Source: JAYVJM01 sp043769275 (GTDB taxonomy: Bacteria; Pseudomonadota; Gammaproteobacteria; Pseudomonadales; UBA7239). Taken from it: a stretch of DNA of 18,272 nucleotides. Positions 7,040 to 14,968 of the stretch are shown piece after piece. The position numbers and the translations under genes are program-made. The first letter of the stretch is position 1. The number at the start of each line of letters is the position of its first letter. Location of the stretch: assembly GCA_043769275.1 (NCBI GenBank), contig JAYVJM010000036.1, positions 1-18,272 on the forward strand, in the 5' to 3' direction. Under the pieces are notes generated by a model. It was not told the origin of the DNA. It searched no databases and saw nothing but the letters and a program-made list of their open reading frames with translations.

Positions 7040-10000
7040 TTATGGCAGTTGTGCGATCTGCGGGGTTGTGCCGCCGCCACTCCCAGATAAGATGGATACG
7101 GCACCGGTGTTTTGCAGTTTTTTGCCCGAAGATATCGGTGTATTGGCTCCGCTAGCGCCTACGATAGCATCCATTTTGCCGTCTGCATTCACATCAGCGG
7201 CCGCTACTGCCCAGCCAAAATATTCGCCCGCACTTGTACCCGACACTTGCCACAGTGTGTGCCCATCTGCGCCAGAGAGCGCTTGGAGCAAGCCGACATT
7301 GGAGCGTTTTTTGCCGGTGGCGGCTTCGTTGATGTCATGTCCATAGGAGCCCACCAGCACATCGCCTCTACCGTCGTTATCCACGTCGCCGATATTGGCG
7401 ATGCTGGCACCGAAATAATCGTTTGTTGCTGCGCCAAACCAACTCGCAGCTCGCGATGCACCACTATTGCCTTGACCGAGATAGAGATACACCGCCCCTA
7501 CGCGCTGGGCTTTGCTGTTGCGGGCAGTTGGTGCGCCGACTGCAAAATCTGCTATGCCATCACCATTTATATCCTCCAGCGCAGCAAGGCTTTTGCCGAG
7601 TTGTTCGCCTTGGCGACCGTTGATGGCGGGTAGATAACGTACGCCACCGTAAACTGCAATAGGAAAAACACTACCAGAAAAAGTGCCTCGACCGTTTGCT
7701 TGGGGTGCGCCAACAAGAATGTCTGGACGGCCATCGCCTGTGATGTCGCCAATGCCTGCGACTGTCGTACCAAAAGCGAGGGCTGTTTTTGGCGCAGGGC
7801 TTTGCAGGCCGGCCACCAAAGTGCCGCTATAGGCGTTGTAGATATACGCGGCACCCGCATGGCGCTTTATCTTGCCACCGACACGGATATTCGCTTGCGG
7901 CGCACCCACGATGATGTCGCCGTAAGCGGTGCCCTGCTCTGTTTTTATGCCGGCTACTGATGCGCCAAAATGGTCGCCAGCGGCGCGCCCGTCAAAACTG
8001 TTGATAAGCCCGAAGATGTTATAGGCTTCTACTCCGCCAGCGGCCTTCATATATGCGCCGCTGTTATCTGCAATGTCGCGCCCAGGTATGCCAATCACAA
8101 AATCAGCAAGCCCATCACCATCTAAGTCGCTGGTACCGGCCACAGATTTACCAAAAAACTCATTGCGCCAGCTACCCGATTGATACCACAGAGCCTCACC
8201 CGTACTACCAGAGATCACGACAACTAAACCAATGTTGTTGTAGTGTTCGCCGTTGTACAGCAAACTGAAAAACGGCATGCCGATAATGCTGTCGGATAAG
8301 CCATCGCCGTCGACATCAGCACTGCTCACTGCATAGCCGGCTCTTGCGCCAGCCATGTCGTTTTTGCCTGCAAAACTACTCAAGCGGACAAAACCTAACC
8401 AGTCTGCATCATTTGGATAAATGTCATAAGCGTCGGCGATGTTATCGCCATCGGAGTCGGCATTTTGTGGGTTCGCACCCAAGCGATACTCATCAAAGTT
8501 GCTTAGGCCGTCGAGATCAGGATCAAACGCGCCATCATCGAGCTTAACATTTAAGCCGTTCGCTAGTTCCCATGCGTCGTCCATGTGGTCGCGGTCACCG
8601 TCCGAAGGCGGCAGCGGGCAGTCAATGCCAACCATATGAAAGGCCGCACTAACAGCGTTTTTGTCGTAGTTTTGATCGGCGGCAGCATCAATGACACTGC
8701 ATGCGGCATCGGTAAAACTGGATTGCGGTGACCAATAGTTGATGTTGGCATAATAAAACGCGCTGAAAGCTTTGGCGGGATTCCAGCCAGGGCTTGTGGC
8801 CAGCAAATAAAAGGCGCGATTAAATACGCCGCTGGAATAATGTACGTCTAGCCCTGAAAAATAGTCAGTTGCGTTGCTGATGGACACGCCGTCTCGCGTT
8901 GGGCGGGCAAAATAACGCAAGGCTTTTCCTGGTGCTTTTATCACATCGGCACCGACCACCCAGTCTGCGGTGCCGTGCAAAAAAAACTCTGCCGCTTCAC
9001 CGGCCATGTCAGAAAATGCCTCATTGATGCCGCCAGGCTGGCCATCGTAGATCAAGCCAGAATGCTGTTCTGTCACGCCATGTGAAGTTTCGTGCGCCAC
9101 CACATTGAGCGAGGTAGACAGCGGGTAAAACGTGGTTGAACCATCGCCAAAATTGGTGTATTCGCCATCCCAAAACGCGTTGTCTTCGCCGTTGCCGTAA
9201 TGTACTCGCTGCACAATGGGCGCATTGAGTGGTGCTACGCCAAACAGTTTTTTATACATGGCATCTGTGACAGTGCCGAAATAATGGGCATCATTGAGCG
9301 GCGCAAAGCCACCATTGATGGACTTGTGCGTGTTACGTGGGCAGAGAAAGCTGAATGTTGTTATTGAATTTTCGCCGTTATCTAAGTCCACGGTGCGCAC
9401 CGCGCCATTACTCAGAGAGCATGCGTTTCCTTGGCGCGTAATATCCAAAAAAGGTCGCGCTCCCGTGCCGTAGGCATAGGCACCGGTTTTTAAATTGCCG
9501 CCGGGACCTGTGCCTATTTTTTCGATGACGAGCCCATCGAATGGCGGAATAAGTGTTTTTTCACGTTGTTTGGTTGCTAGTTGGCGGCTGCTTTGTACGT
9601 CGATAGATAGGCGCGTTAACCCTTCCCATTTTTTCAAAATATCGCCGCTATTTGCATCTAGGATGAAAAAGGGACGCGATGCGTGTTTTCCCTCTGCATC
9701 CACCAAATAGTTAATCGCGTAGGCGTAGTGAGCCTGCCCGTTGTTGCCTAAATAAATAACACGCTCGATTTTTTCGTTGTGAAATTTTTTGTTGGGAACG
9801 GTTTTTACCTTTTTTTTGCCGACGGGCGGCACACCAACCTGCGTATTTGTCGATGCCGCCCCAGATAGATAAATATCCGCTTGTTTTTTGGCTTTTTCCA
9901 TAGCATCACTGGGCGAAAGCTTTTGTGTGGCTTGTGGTGCCAATGAATCTGACAGGCCGGTTATCACATAACCTGTGAGTGAGTGCAGTTCGCCGCTGGC

Positions 10001-10384
10001 ATCGCTGTGCGTGGAAAGCTGTTCGCCGTAGATAGGTATACCTGCGTAATATTGTTGGTAATGCCGATGTGTGCGCCCGCCTTGATCGGTGTTTTCCCGA
10101 GCCAAACTAAAGCGGCTGTTTTTATCCAACTTCAATGCGTTGTGTAAGCGGTTTTCAATGGGGTCAGTTGCCTGTTTTTGCCCGCGTGCAAAGGGTTGTG
10201 CTGTGTTGGCGGGCTGTACGGCCTGCAAAATAGCAGGAGACAGCGTACGCGCATTTTGTTTGCTGGCAGACCACAAAGGGAAACAAGCAAAAAGCAGTAC
10301 CCATGGCCATTGTTTTTTTTTGCTAAACCAGGGTGTTGTTCGTGTATTTTGTTTCACTGCTATGCATTGCGCAAAGCCTGTCAT
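7040..10384 (-). CDS. Secreted M4 metalloprotease with TSP3 motifs and seven FG-GAP repeats
   Basis: This 1114-residue protein is a zinc endopeptidase exported through an unusually long, basic leader (residues 1-40; hydrophobic core WVLLFACFPLW). Residues about 75-250 match the FTP and PepSY propeptide domains. The catalytic domain (about 290-590) has the zinc motif HETSH (H431, E432, H435), the third ligand E455 in GGINEAFSD, and the transition-state histidine H515 in DVHYSSGVFN. Two calcium-binding thrombospondin type-3 motifs follow (DPDLDGLSNFDEY 621-633; NADSDGDNIADAYD 641-654). Residues about 680-1080 carry seven FG-GAP repeats, enough for one integrin-alpha-like propeller. I chose the ATG at 10384 because GGAGGTGAT precedes it at ideal spacing. 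It diverges from the proline-rich protein gene. Substrate and surface retention are unknown; no sorting signal is visible. Confidence 0.92.
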   Translation of the reverse strand: MTGFAQCIAVKQNTRTTPWFSKKKQWPWVLLFACFPLWSASKQNARTLSPAILQAVQPANTAQPFARGQKQATDPIENRLHNALKLDKNSRFSLARENTDQGGRTHRHYQQYYAGIPIYGEQLSTHSDASGELHSLTGYVITGLSDSLAPQATQKLSPSDAMEKAKKQADIYLSGAASTNTQVGVPPVGKKKVKTVPNKKFHNEKIERVIYLGNNGQAHYAYAINYLVDAEGKHASRPFFILDANSGDILKKWEGLTRLSIDVQSSRQLATKQREKTLIPPFDGLVIEKIGTGPGGNLKTGAYAYGTGARPFLDITRQGNACSLSNGAVRTVDLDNGENSITTFSFLCPRNTHKSINGGFAPLNDAHYFGTVTDAMYKKLFGVAPLNAPIVQRVHYGNGEDNAFWDGEYTNFGDGSTTFYPLSTSLNVVAHETSHGVTEQHSGLIYDGQPGGINEAFSDMAGEAAEFFLHGTADWVVGADVIKAPGKALRYFARPTRDGVSISNATDYFSGLDVHYSSGVFNRAFYLLATSPGWNPAKAFSAFYYANINYWSPQSSFTDAACSVIDAAADQNYDKNAVSAAFHMVGIDCPLPPSDGDRDHMDDAWELANGLNVKLDDGAFDPDLDGLSNFDEYRLGANPQNADSDGDNIADAYDIYPNDADWLGFVRLSSFAGKNDMAGARAGYAVSSADVDGDGLSDSIIGMPFFSLLYNGEHYNNIGLVVVISGSTGEALWYQSGSWRNEFFGKSVAGTSDLDGDGLADFVIGIPGRDIADNSGAYMKAAGGVEAYNIFGLINSFDGRAAGDHFGASVAGIKTEQGTAYGDIIVGAPQANIRVGGKIKRHAGAAYIYNAYSGTLVAGLQSPAPKTALAFGTTVAGIGDITGDGRPDILVGAPQANGRGTFSGSVFPIAVYGGVRYLPAINGRQGEQLGKSLAALEDINGDGIADFAVGAPTARNSKAQRVGAVYLYLGQGNSGASRAASWFGAATNDYFGASIANIGDVDNDGRGDVLVGSYGHDINEAATGKKRSNVGLLQALSGADGHTLWQVSGTSAGEYFGWAVAAADVNADGKMDAIVGASGANTPISSGKKLQNTGAVSILSGSGGGTTPQIAQLP

Positions 10385-10388
10385 GGAA

Positions 10389-10396
10389 TCACCTCC
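10389..10396 (-). promoter_or_regulatory. Very strong ribosome-binding site of the protease gene
   Basis: On the minus strand GGAGGTGA, continuing into T, complements the 3' end of 16S rRNA over nine bases, with seven bases from GGAGG to the ATG. It fixes the start at 10384 and argues against the longer frame opening at 10423. Confidence 0.8.
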
Positions 10397-10578
10397 GTGT
10401 GAATTCATAACAGCGTAGATCATGAAACTGAATAAGCGGAAAACTGAATAGGCCGAAAAGCAGCTTGCCGCGCACTAATCACCCCATAAGGCGATGTTTT
10501 TATAAGCGATTATCTTGTGCAGCATAATGCATATAAATATTGCAGGGCATGGAATGGAATAACCCACAACAAGAACTA

Positions 10579-10615
10579 TTCTCCTAGATGCACACATAAA
10601 AAATCCCTAGGAGAA
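10579..10615 (+). promoter_or_regulatory. Hairpin covering the ribosome-binding site of the proline-rich protein gene
   Basis: Nine-base perfect arms ttctcctag (10579-10587) and ctaggagaa (10607-10615) flank a 19-base loop. The right arm contains AGGAG, the Shine-Dalgarno sequence of the gene starting at 10621. Folding would hide it. The tcctagG-type arm may also suit a CsrA/RsmA-family regulator, but that is inference. Confidence 0.5.
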
Positions 10616-10620
10616 AGGTT

Positions 10621-12333
10621 ATGGCATCTTTTTGTCGGTCGGCTTTCCACAAAGCAAAGCCGTTTCGTAATACAGCTTGGATTTTGGCCATTTGTGGCGC
10701 GATGTTTGCGGCCGATGTTTTTGCCACAGGGAGCAAAAAAAAACCGCCACCACACCGCACGCCTTCCCCTGTTAGCCGCCCTACGCCCCCTGCGCCAGCG
10801 AGTAATCCAGGCAAGTTTCTTCCCCCAACCAAGCCGGCGGCTCGCCCTGCACCGGCGGCGGCTCGGCCTCCCTCAAAAACGCCAGCGGCTCGGACTCCTT
10901 CAACGCCAGCGGCTCGCCCTACACCACCTGTGACTCGGAGTCCTTCAACGCCAGCGGGGGACAATACCCCCGCAAGAACGCCCGCACCAACTCACCCTCC
11001 TTCAACGCCAGCGGCTCAGCCTCCGGCAATAACTGCCCCGCCAGCCAGAAAACCCGCAGCGAGTCGAGATGCCGAGCCTAGTAACAGCGGCTCCGCTGCT
11101 ATTCCAGGAAGAACGCCGAGCGCCAAGCCAGACGCTGCCGCAAATAAACCAGGCGCTGCCCAAAAGCCGGCACCCAAACCTAAAGAAACGTTCGAGGAAA
11201 GACAGGCTCGAGTCGCCAAGGGAAATGAGGCGACTACAGCAGCAGAAGCCAAGCGCCGTGATGAGATTTTGAAAAAAAGAGGGAAAAAACTCGACCCTCA
11301 GAAAGGCGTTGTTCCAGATGTGACGCCCCCCGCGCCGCAACCCAAGGCCATAGAGGGCGCGCCAAAATCCTCTAGTGATTACGAAAAGCTAGGGCCTAAG
11401 TCACCATCTAATGACTACGAAAAGGCAGCAGCCAAAAAACCACCGCCACCGCCACCGCCACTGCCATCGGCCAAAACACAACCGCAGCCACCGGTACCGC
11501 CAGCACCAAGAGTTAAAAGATCATCAAGCACAGATTCTGATGGTTACCAGAAGCCAATCGTTCCCGATAAAAAAGCCGCTGATAAAAAAGCCGCCGCTGA
11601 CAAAAAAGCCGCTGATAAAAAAGCAAAAGCCGACAAAAAAGCCGCAGCACCTCATGGTGGTGGAGGCGGTGGTGGTAGCCCTGCTGCAGGTATTATCGGC
11701 GGCATTGCTGGCAGTGTCATCGGCGGTGTTGCATCGGGTGCCACTGGCGCGCTTGTTAACAACGCGCTCAACGAACCAAAAACGCCAGAACCACCGCCGG
11801 CACCTACAGCGCCTGCAGAGCCTACGCCGCCCCAAGAACCTATTGCACAGGTGCCGCAAGATTTGGTGCCTGGCAGCGGTGCTGATGGTGCGCAGCCCGT
11901 AGCAGAGCCCGCCAGTCCACCGTCTGGAAATACTGCCTCTGCTACGACCGCAGCACAATTACGGCAAATGGAGTCTGAAACGGTGCCTCGTACTGCCAAA
12001 CCCATTGAATATACAGCGGATCAAAAAGAGCAAATAAGGGAGTTAGGTAAACTCAAAGCTGATCACGAACTGCGGGCGCAGGAGCTTAAACAGCAGTTAA
12101 ATACGGCGAGCACCGAAGGGGCGACGCTCGATGAAACAGCTGTTAGTTCGATAACGGGTGAGATTACTGCGGCAGAACAAAACTATCTTGTTGAGTCTAC
12201 TCGGCGTCTGTCTGCACTGTATAAAAGTTTAAGCCCTGAACAGCAGGCACTGTATCTGGAGGCGAATGAAGACAGGGCCAAGCTGTTAGAACAAATCCGT
12301 GCAAACGGTGGGGCGGATACGCTTTCGCCTTAA
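10621..12333 (+). CDS. Exported proline/alanine-rich protein with glycine zipper; function unknown
   Basis: I do not recognise this 570-residue protein. A signal peptide (1-35; hydrophobic 19-31, cleavage likely after VFA) is followed by a Pro/Ala/Thr-rich stretch (39-190) with repeated PSTPAA units. A charged helical segment (188-225) comes next, then a Pro-rich linker with SSSDYEKLG, SNDYEKAA, PPPPPPPLP and SDGYQKP (250-312), and five DKKA repeats (316-342). Seven glycines lead into a small-residue segment (354-383) that looks like a glycine zipper, probably membrane-inserting. After another Pro-rich linker, residues 463-560 are helical with YTADQ and LSPEQ, which recall the LTxxQ motifs of the Spy/CpxP family. 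AGGAG precedes the ATG. It faces the secreted protease and is followed by a strong terminator. A surface or periplasmic role is likely but unproven. Confidence 0.8.
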   Translation: MASFCRSAFHKAKPFRNTAWILAICGAMFAADVFATGSKKKPPPHRTPSPVSRPTPPAPASNPGKFLPPTKPAARPAPAAARPPSKTPAARTPSTPAARPTPPVTRSPSTPAGDNTPARTPAPTHPPSTPAAQPPAITAPPARKPAASRDAEPSNSGSAAIPGRTPSAKPDAAANKPGAAQKPAPKPKETFEERQARVAKGNEATTAAEAKRRDEILKKRGKKLDPQKGVVPDVTPPAPQPKAIEGAPKSSSDYEKLGPKSPSNDYEKAAAKKPPPPPPPLPSAKTQPQPPVPPAPRVKRSSSTDSDGYQKPIVPDKKAADKKAAADKKAADKKAKADKKAAAPHGGGGGGGSPAAGIIGGIAGSVIGGVASGATGALVNNALNEPKTPEPPPAPTAPAEPTPPQEPIAQVPQDLVPGSGADGAQPVAEPASPPSGNTASATTAAQLRQMESETVPRTAKPIEYTADQKEQIRELGKLKADHELRAQELKQQLNTASTEGATLDETAVSSITGEITAAEQNYLVESTRRLSALYKSLSPEQQALYLEANEDRAKLLEQIRANGGADTLSP

Positions 12334-12356
12334 CAAGACAAAGTGCTCTACAAGAG

Positions 12357-12403
12357 CTGTGATGGAGTCAGGTAAGTGTGACTCCATCACAGTGTGATTT
12401 TTT
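12357..12403 (+). terminator. Strong Rho-independent terminator
   Basis: Arms at 12357-12370 and 12379-12392 form 14 perfect base pairs (ctgtgatggagtca) around the loop ggtaagtg. A run of six T residues follows at 12398-12403 after a five-base spacer. It lies 23 bases beyond the stop codon of the proline-rich protein gene and in front of the convergent tadA gene. Confidence 0.85.
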
Positions 12404-12445
12404 GCCTTGCAAAGGATTTGCATCATTTAACGGCTTTTTTTAGGT

Positions 12446-12901
12446 TCACCTGCGCCGTTTCGCTTGAAAAAAGGCCGCCATCACCTGCGCGCATTCCGCC
12501 TGAAGCACACCGCCTGCATACGCCAGCCGATGGTTAATGTGCGGCGCATCTAGCAGCCGCGCATTGCTCACGACAGCACCCGCTTTTGGCTCATGTGCAC
12601 CGAATACCAGTCGCGCCACACGGGCGTGTATCAATGCGCCCGCACACATTGCACAAGGCTCTATCGTCACGTACAGCGTGGTATTTGGCAGGCGATAATT
12701 GGCGCAGGCTGTGGCCGCTGCACGCAGGGCCACAATTTCAGCGTGAGCTGTTGGATCGCAACAGCCGATGGGTTGATTCCAACCTTCGCCGATAATTTCA
12801 CCCTCGCGCACCAACACCGCACCCACTGGCACCTCGCCTTGTTGCGCGGCTTTTGTGGCCAAAACCAGCGCGTGGCGCATAAAGTGTTCGTTTGTACTCA
12901 T
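12446..12901 (-). CDS. tadA: tRNA adenosine(34) deaminase
   Basis: TadA converts adenosine 34 of the tRNA-Arg anticodon to inosine, which is needed to read CGN codons. The 151-residue protein has the full cytidine/deoxycytidylate deaminase zinc site: HAE with ligand H53 and catalytic proton shuttle E55, and PCAMC with ligands C83 and C86. The C-terminal RLVFGAHEPKAGAV region (97-110) is typical of TadA. The ATG at 12901 overlaps the hemL stop codon as ATGA, which indicates translational coupling and decides the start against a TTG 15 bases upstream. It is the last gene of the thiE-hemL-tadA cluster. Confidence 0.95.
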   Translation of the reverse strand: MSTNEHFMRHALVLATKAAQQGEVPVGAVLVREGEIIGEGWNQPIGCCDPTAHAEIVALRAAATACANYRLPNTTLYVTIEPCAMCAGALIHARVARLVFGAHEPKAGAVVSNARLLDAPHINHRLAYAGGVLQAECAQVMAAFFQAKRRR

Positions 12902-14187
12902 GCGCTTGCGAGGCAAGCAAACGCGTTTTCAGCGGCAAGCAGTGTGGCGGCAATGTCTTCATCGTTATGCGCAGAAGACATAAACGCCGCTTCATAGGCC
13001 GCCGGTGCCAGATAAACCCCCGCATCCAACATGCTGTGAAAAAAATGCGTAAAGCGTCGCGTGTCGCAGGCCATTACCTGCGTGTAGTTTGTCACTTCTG
13101 GTTTGTCGGTGAAAAACAGCCCCCACATACTGCCGGCTTGATTGCAGATCAGCGGAATACCTGTGTTTGCGGCACTTGTCCGCAAGCCCTGCACCAGCTT
13201 TTCTGTCTGCGCAAATAAGGAAGGATAGAAATTGGGCTGGCAAATCAGGTCGAGTGTTGCCAGTCCTGCTGCCATCGCCACGGGATTGCCCGATAAGGTA
13301 CCCGCCTGATACACCGGCCCCAGCGGAGCAATCTGTTCCATGATGGCGCGTTTGCCGCCGAATGCACCCACCGGCAAACCGCCGCCGATCACTTTGCCGA
13401 GCGTGGTGAGATCGGCTTCGATGCCGTAATAACCTTGCGCGCCCTGCAAGCCTAGGCGAAAGCCGGTCATGACCTCATCAAGAATCAATAGTGCACCATA
13501 GCGCGTGCACTCCGCGCGCAACGTCTCCAAAAAGCCCGCCAGCGGCGGCACGCAATTTATGTTGCCCGCCACTGGTTCAACGATCACGCAGGCGACTTGC
13601 TCGCCGTATTTTGCAAAGGCCGCTTTTACACCTGCGACATCGTTGTACGCCAAGGTCAGTGTGTGCTCGGCCAGTGTTGCCGGCACACCGGCTGAACTGG
13701 GTACGCCCATCTCTAAAGCGCCGGAACCCGCTTTCACTAAAAGGGAGTCAGAATGACCGTGATAGCCGCCCTCAAACTTGATGATTTTGTCGCGCCCGGT
13801 GTAGCCGCGCGCGAGGCGTATCGCGCTCATGGTCGCCTCGGTGCCAGAGTTGACCATGCGCACTAAATCCATATTGGGCATGATGGCGCACAACTTTTCC
13901 GCCAACTGCACTTCAATCTCGGTGGGCGCGCCAAAACTCAACCCCATCTGCATTTTTGCCCGCACTTTTTTGAGCACATGCGGATGGGCGTGGCCGGCGA
14001 TCATTGGCCCCCACGACAGCACATAGTCGATATAACGCTTGCCGTCGGCATCCCACAAATACGCGCCCTCGCCGCGCTCGATAAACAAAGGCGTGCTATC
14101 CACGGCTTTAAAGGCACGTATTGGTGAGTTCACGCCGCCAGGGATCACGCGGCAGGCTTGTTCAAATAATAGCTCGGAACGGCTCAT
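12898..14187 (-). CDS. hemL: Glutamate-1-semialdehyde 2,1-aminomutase
   Basis: HemL is a PLP enzyme that moves the amino group of glutamate-1-semialdehyde to make 5-aminolevulinate, the first committed tetrapyrrole precursor in the C5 pathway. The 429-residue protein is full length. It shows the N-terminal PGGVNSPIRAF, the PLP-contacting SGTEATMSAIRLAR (114-127), D237 in LILDEVMTGFR, and the Schiff-base lysine K265 in TTLGKVIGGGLPVGAFGG. AGGATT lies about eight bases before the ATG. It sits 50 bases downstream of thiE, as in Pseudomonas, and overlaps tadA by four bases. That 50-base gap contains a direct repeat, tgatgggtat (14207-14216 and 14219-14228). Confidence 0.97.
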   Translation of the reverse strand: MSRSELLFEQACRVIPGGVNSPIRAFKAVDSTPLFIERGEGAYLWDADGKRYIDYVLSWGPMIAGHAHPHVLKKVRAKMQMGLSFGAPTEIEVQLAEKLCAIMPNMDLVRMVNSGTEATMSAIRLARGYTGRDKIIKFEGGYHGHSDSLLVKAGSGALEMGVPSSAGVPATLAEHTLTLAYNDVAGVKAAFAKYGEQVACVIVEPVAGNINCVPPLAGFLETLRAECTRYGALLILDEVMTGFRLGLQGAQGYYGIEADLTTLGKVIGGGLPVGAFGGKRAIMEQIAPLGPVYQAGTLSGNPVAMAAGLATLDLICQPNFYPSLFAQTEKLVQGLRTSAANTGIPLICNQAGSMWGLFFTDKPEVTNYTQVMACDTRRFTHFFHSMLDAGVYLAPAAYEAAFMSSAHNDEDIAATLLAAENAFACLASA

Positions 14188-14237
14188 GCAAGAATCCTAA
14201 AAAAGCTGATGGGTATGTTGATGGGTATTGCGTGACA

Positions 14238-14897
14238 TTACGCGGCGGCAAATAGCCTACACAAAACACGCGCACGGGTTTCTATAACCGTTGCGTCGAA
14301 TGCCGCGTCAGTAGCAAATAGGCCGTTAATCACGGCAATCATATCGGCACCGGCACAAAGCAGTTGCGGCGCATTATCTGCGTCAATCCCGCCTATCGCC
14401 ACCAGCGGTATTTTTAAAACGGCTTTGGCTTGCGCCAAAACAGGCAGCGGCGCGCGCTGCGCGTTCATTTTTGTGCGCGACGCAAAAAAAGCCCCGAACG
14501 CAACGTAGTCTGCGCCACCGGCTTCGGCGGCGCGGGCGAGTTCAAGCGAGCCGTGGCACGTTACGCCGACAATCGCCTGTGTGCCCAGCGCGGCGCGTGC
14601 GCTCGCCAGTGGCGTGTCTTGTTGGCCTAGATGCACGCCGTGCGCACCCACTGCCAGCGCCAGTGCTACGTCATCGTTAATCAACAATCGCGCATTGAAG
14701 TTGTTGCACAGCGTCACTATGTCGCGGGCTTGTTGCAGGCGGGCGGCACCATTGCCGCTTTTGTCGCGGTATTGCACCAAGCGACAGCCGCCGCGCAGCG
14801 CCGCCGCTACGGCAGGCAGCAACTGCTGTGCGGGCAAGGCGCTGTCTGTGATGGCGTAAAGCCCGCGTAGGACGGCGGTGTATTGCATAGTGGTCAT
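14238..14897 (-). CDS. thiE: Thiamine-phosphate synthase
   Basis: ThiE couples the pyrimidine (HMP-PP) and thiazole phosphates to form thiamine phosphate. From the ATG at 14897 it has 219 residues, close to the family length. Motifs occur in order: QYRDK (42-46), LINDD (72-76), GVHLGQQD (87-94), GVTCH (111-115), YVAFGAFFASRTK (131-143) and VAIGGI (166-171), covering the pyrophosphate- and thiazole-binding loops of the TIM barrel. The frame is open to 14978, but the extra residues would overlap the msbA start. An ATG at 14888 is equally possible. No start has a clear Shine-Dalgarno site. I see no TPP riboswitch in the 71-base gap to msbA. Confidence 0.93.
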   Translation of the reverse strand: MTTMQYTAVLRGLYAITDSALPAQQLLPAVAAALRGGCRLVQYRDKSGNGAARLQQARDIVTLCNNFNARLLINDDVALALAVGAHGVHLGQQDTPLASARAALGTQAIVGVTCHGSLELARAAEAGGADYVAFGAFFASRTKMNAQRAPLPVLAQAKAVLKIPLVAIGGIDADNAPQLLCAGADMIAVINGLFATDAAFDATVIETRARVLCRLFAAA

Positions 14898-14968
14898 CAG
14901 TGCTTGCGGAGGGCTTGCAGTATAATCGCCGCCCGCTGGCGGCTTGATGCGCCCCCTGCTTTCTGCTG
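14898..14968. promoter_or_regulatory. Overlapping divergent promoters for thiE and msbA
   Basis: The 71-base gap contains agtataat at 14919-14926. Read on the plus strand it gives a perfect TATAAT (14921-14926) 42 bases before msbA. Read on the minus strand it gives TATACT (14919-14924) 21 bases before the ATG of thiE. The two -10 boxes overlap, so the two promoters may compete. Neither has a good -35 hexamer. Confidence 0.45.

Larger units (their letters stand above)
10385..10620. promoter_or_regulatory. Divergent promoter region, protease / proline-rich protein
   Basis: This 236-base gap must hold the promoters of both genes. It contains an exact direct repeat, aaactgaata at 10425-10434 and 10441-10450, and an AT-rich patch with cataat and tataaa (10524-10537). 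I could not pair either hexamer with a good -35 box, so no transcription start is proposed. Confidence 0.35.

Noticed and set aside
11567..11650. Repeated aaaaaag runs as programmed frameshift sites, with a long alternative frame at 11411-11902
   Set aside because: The runs are read as GAT/GAC AAA AAA GCN, so the A-AAA-AAG heptamer is not in the phase needed for a -1 shift. The alternative frame is a His/Arg/Lys-rich shadow of the repetitive gene.
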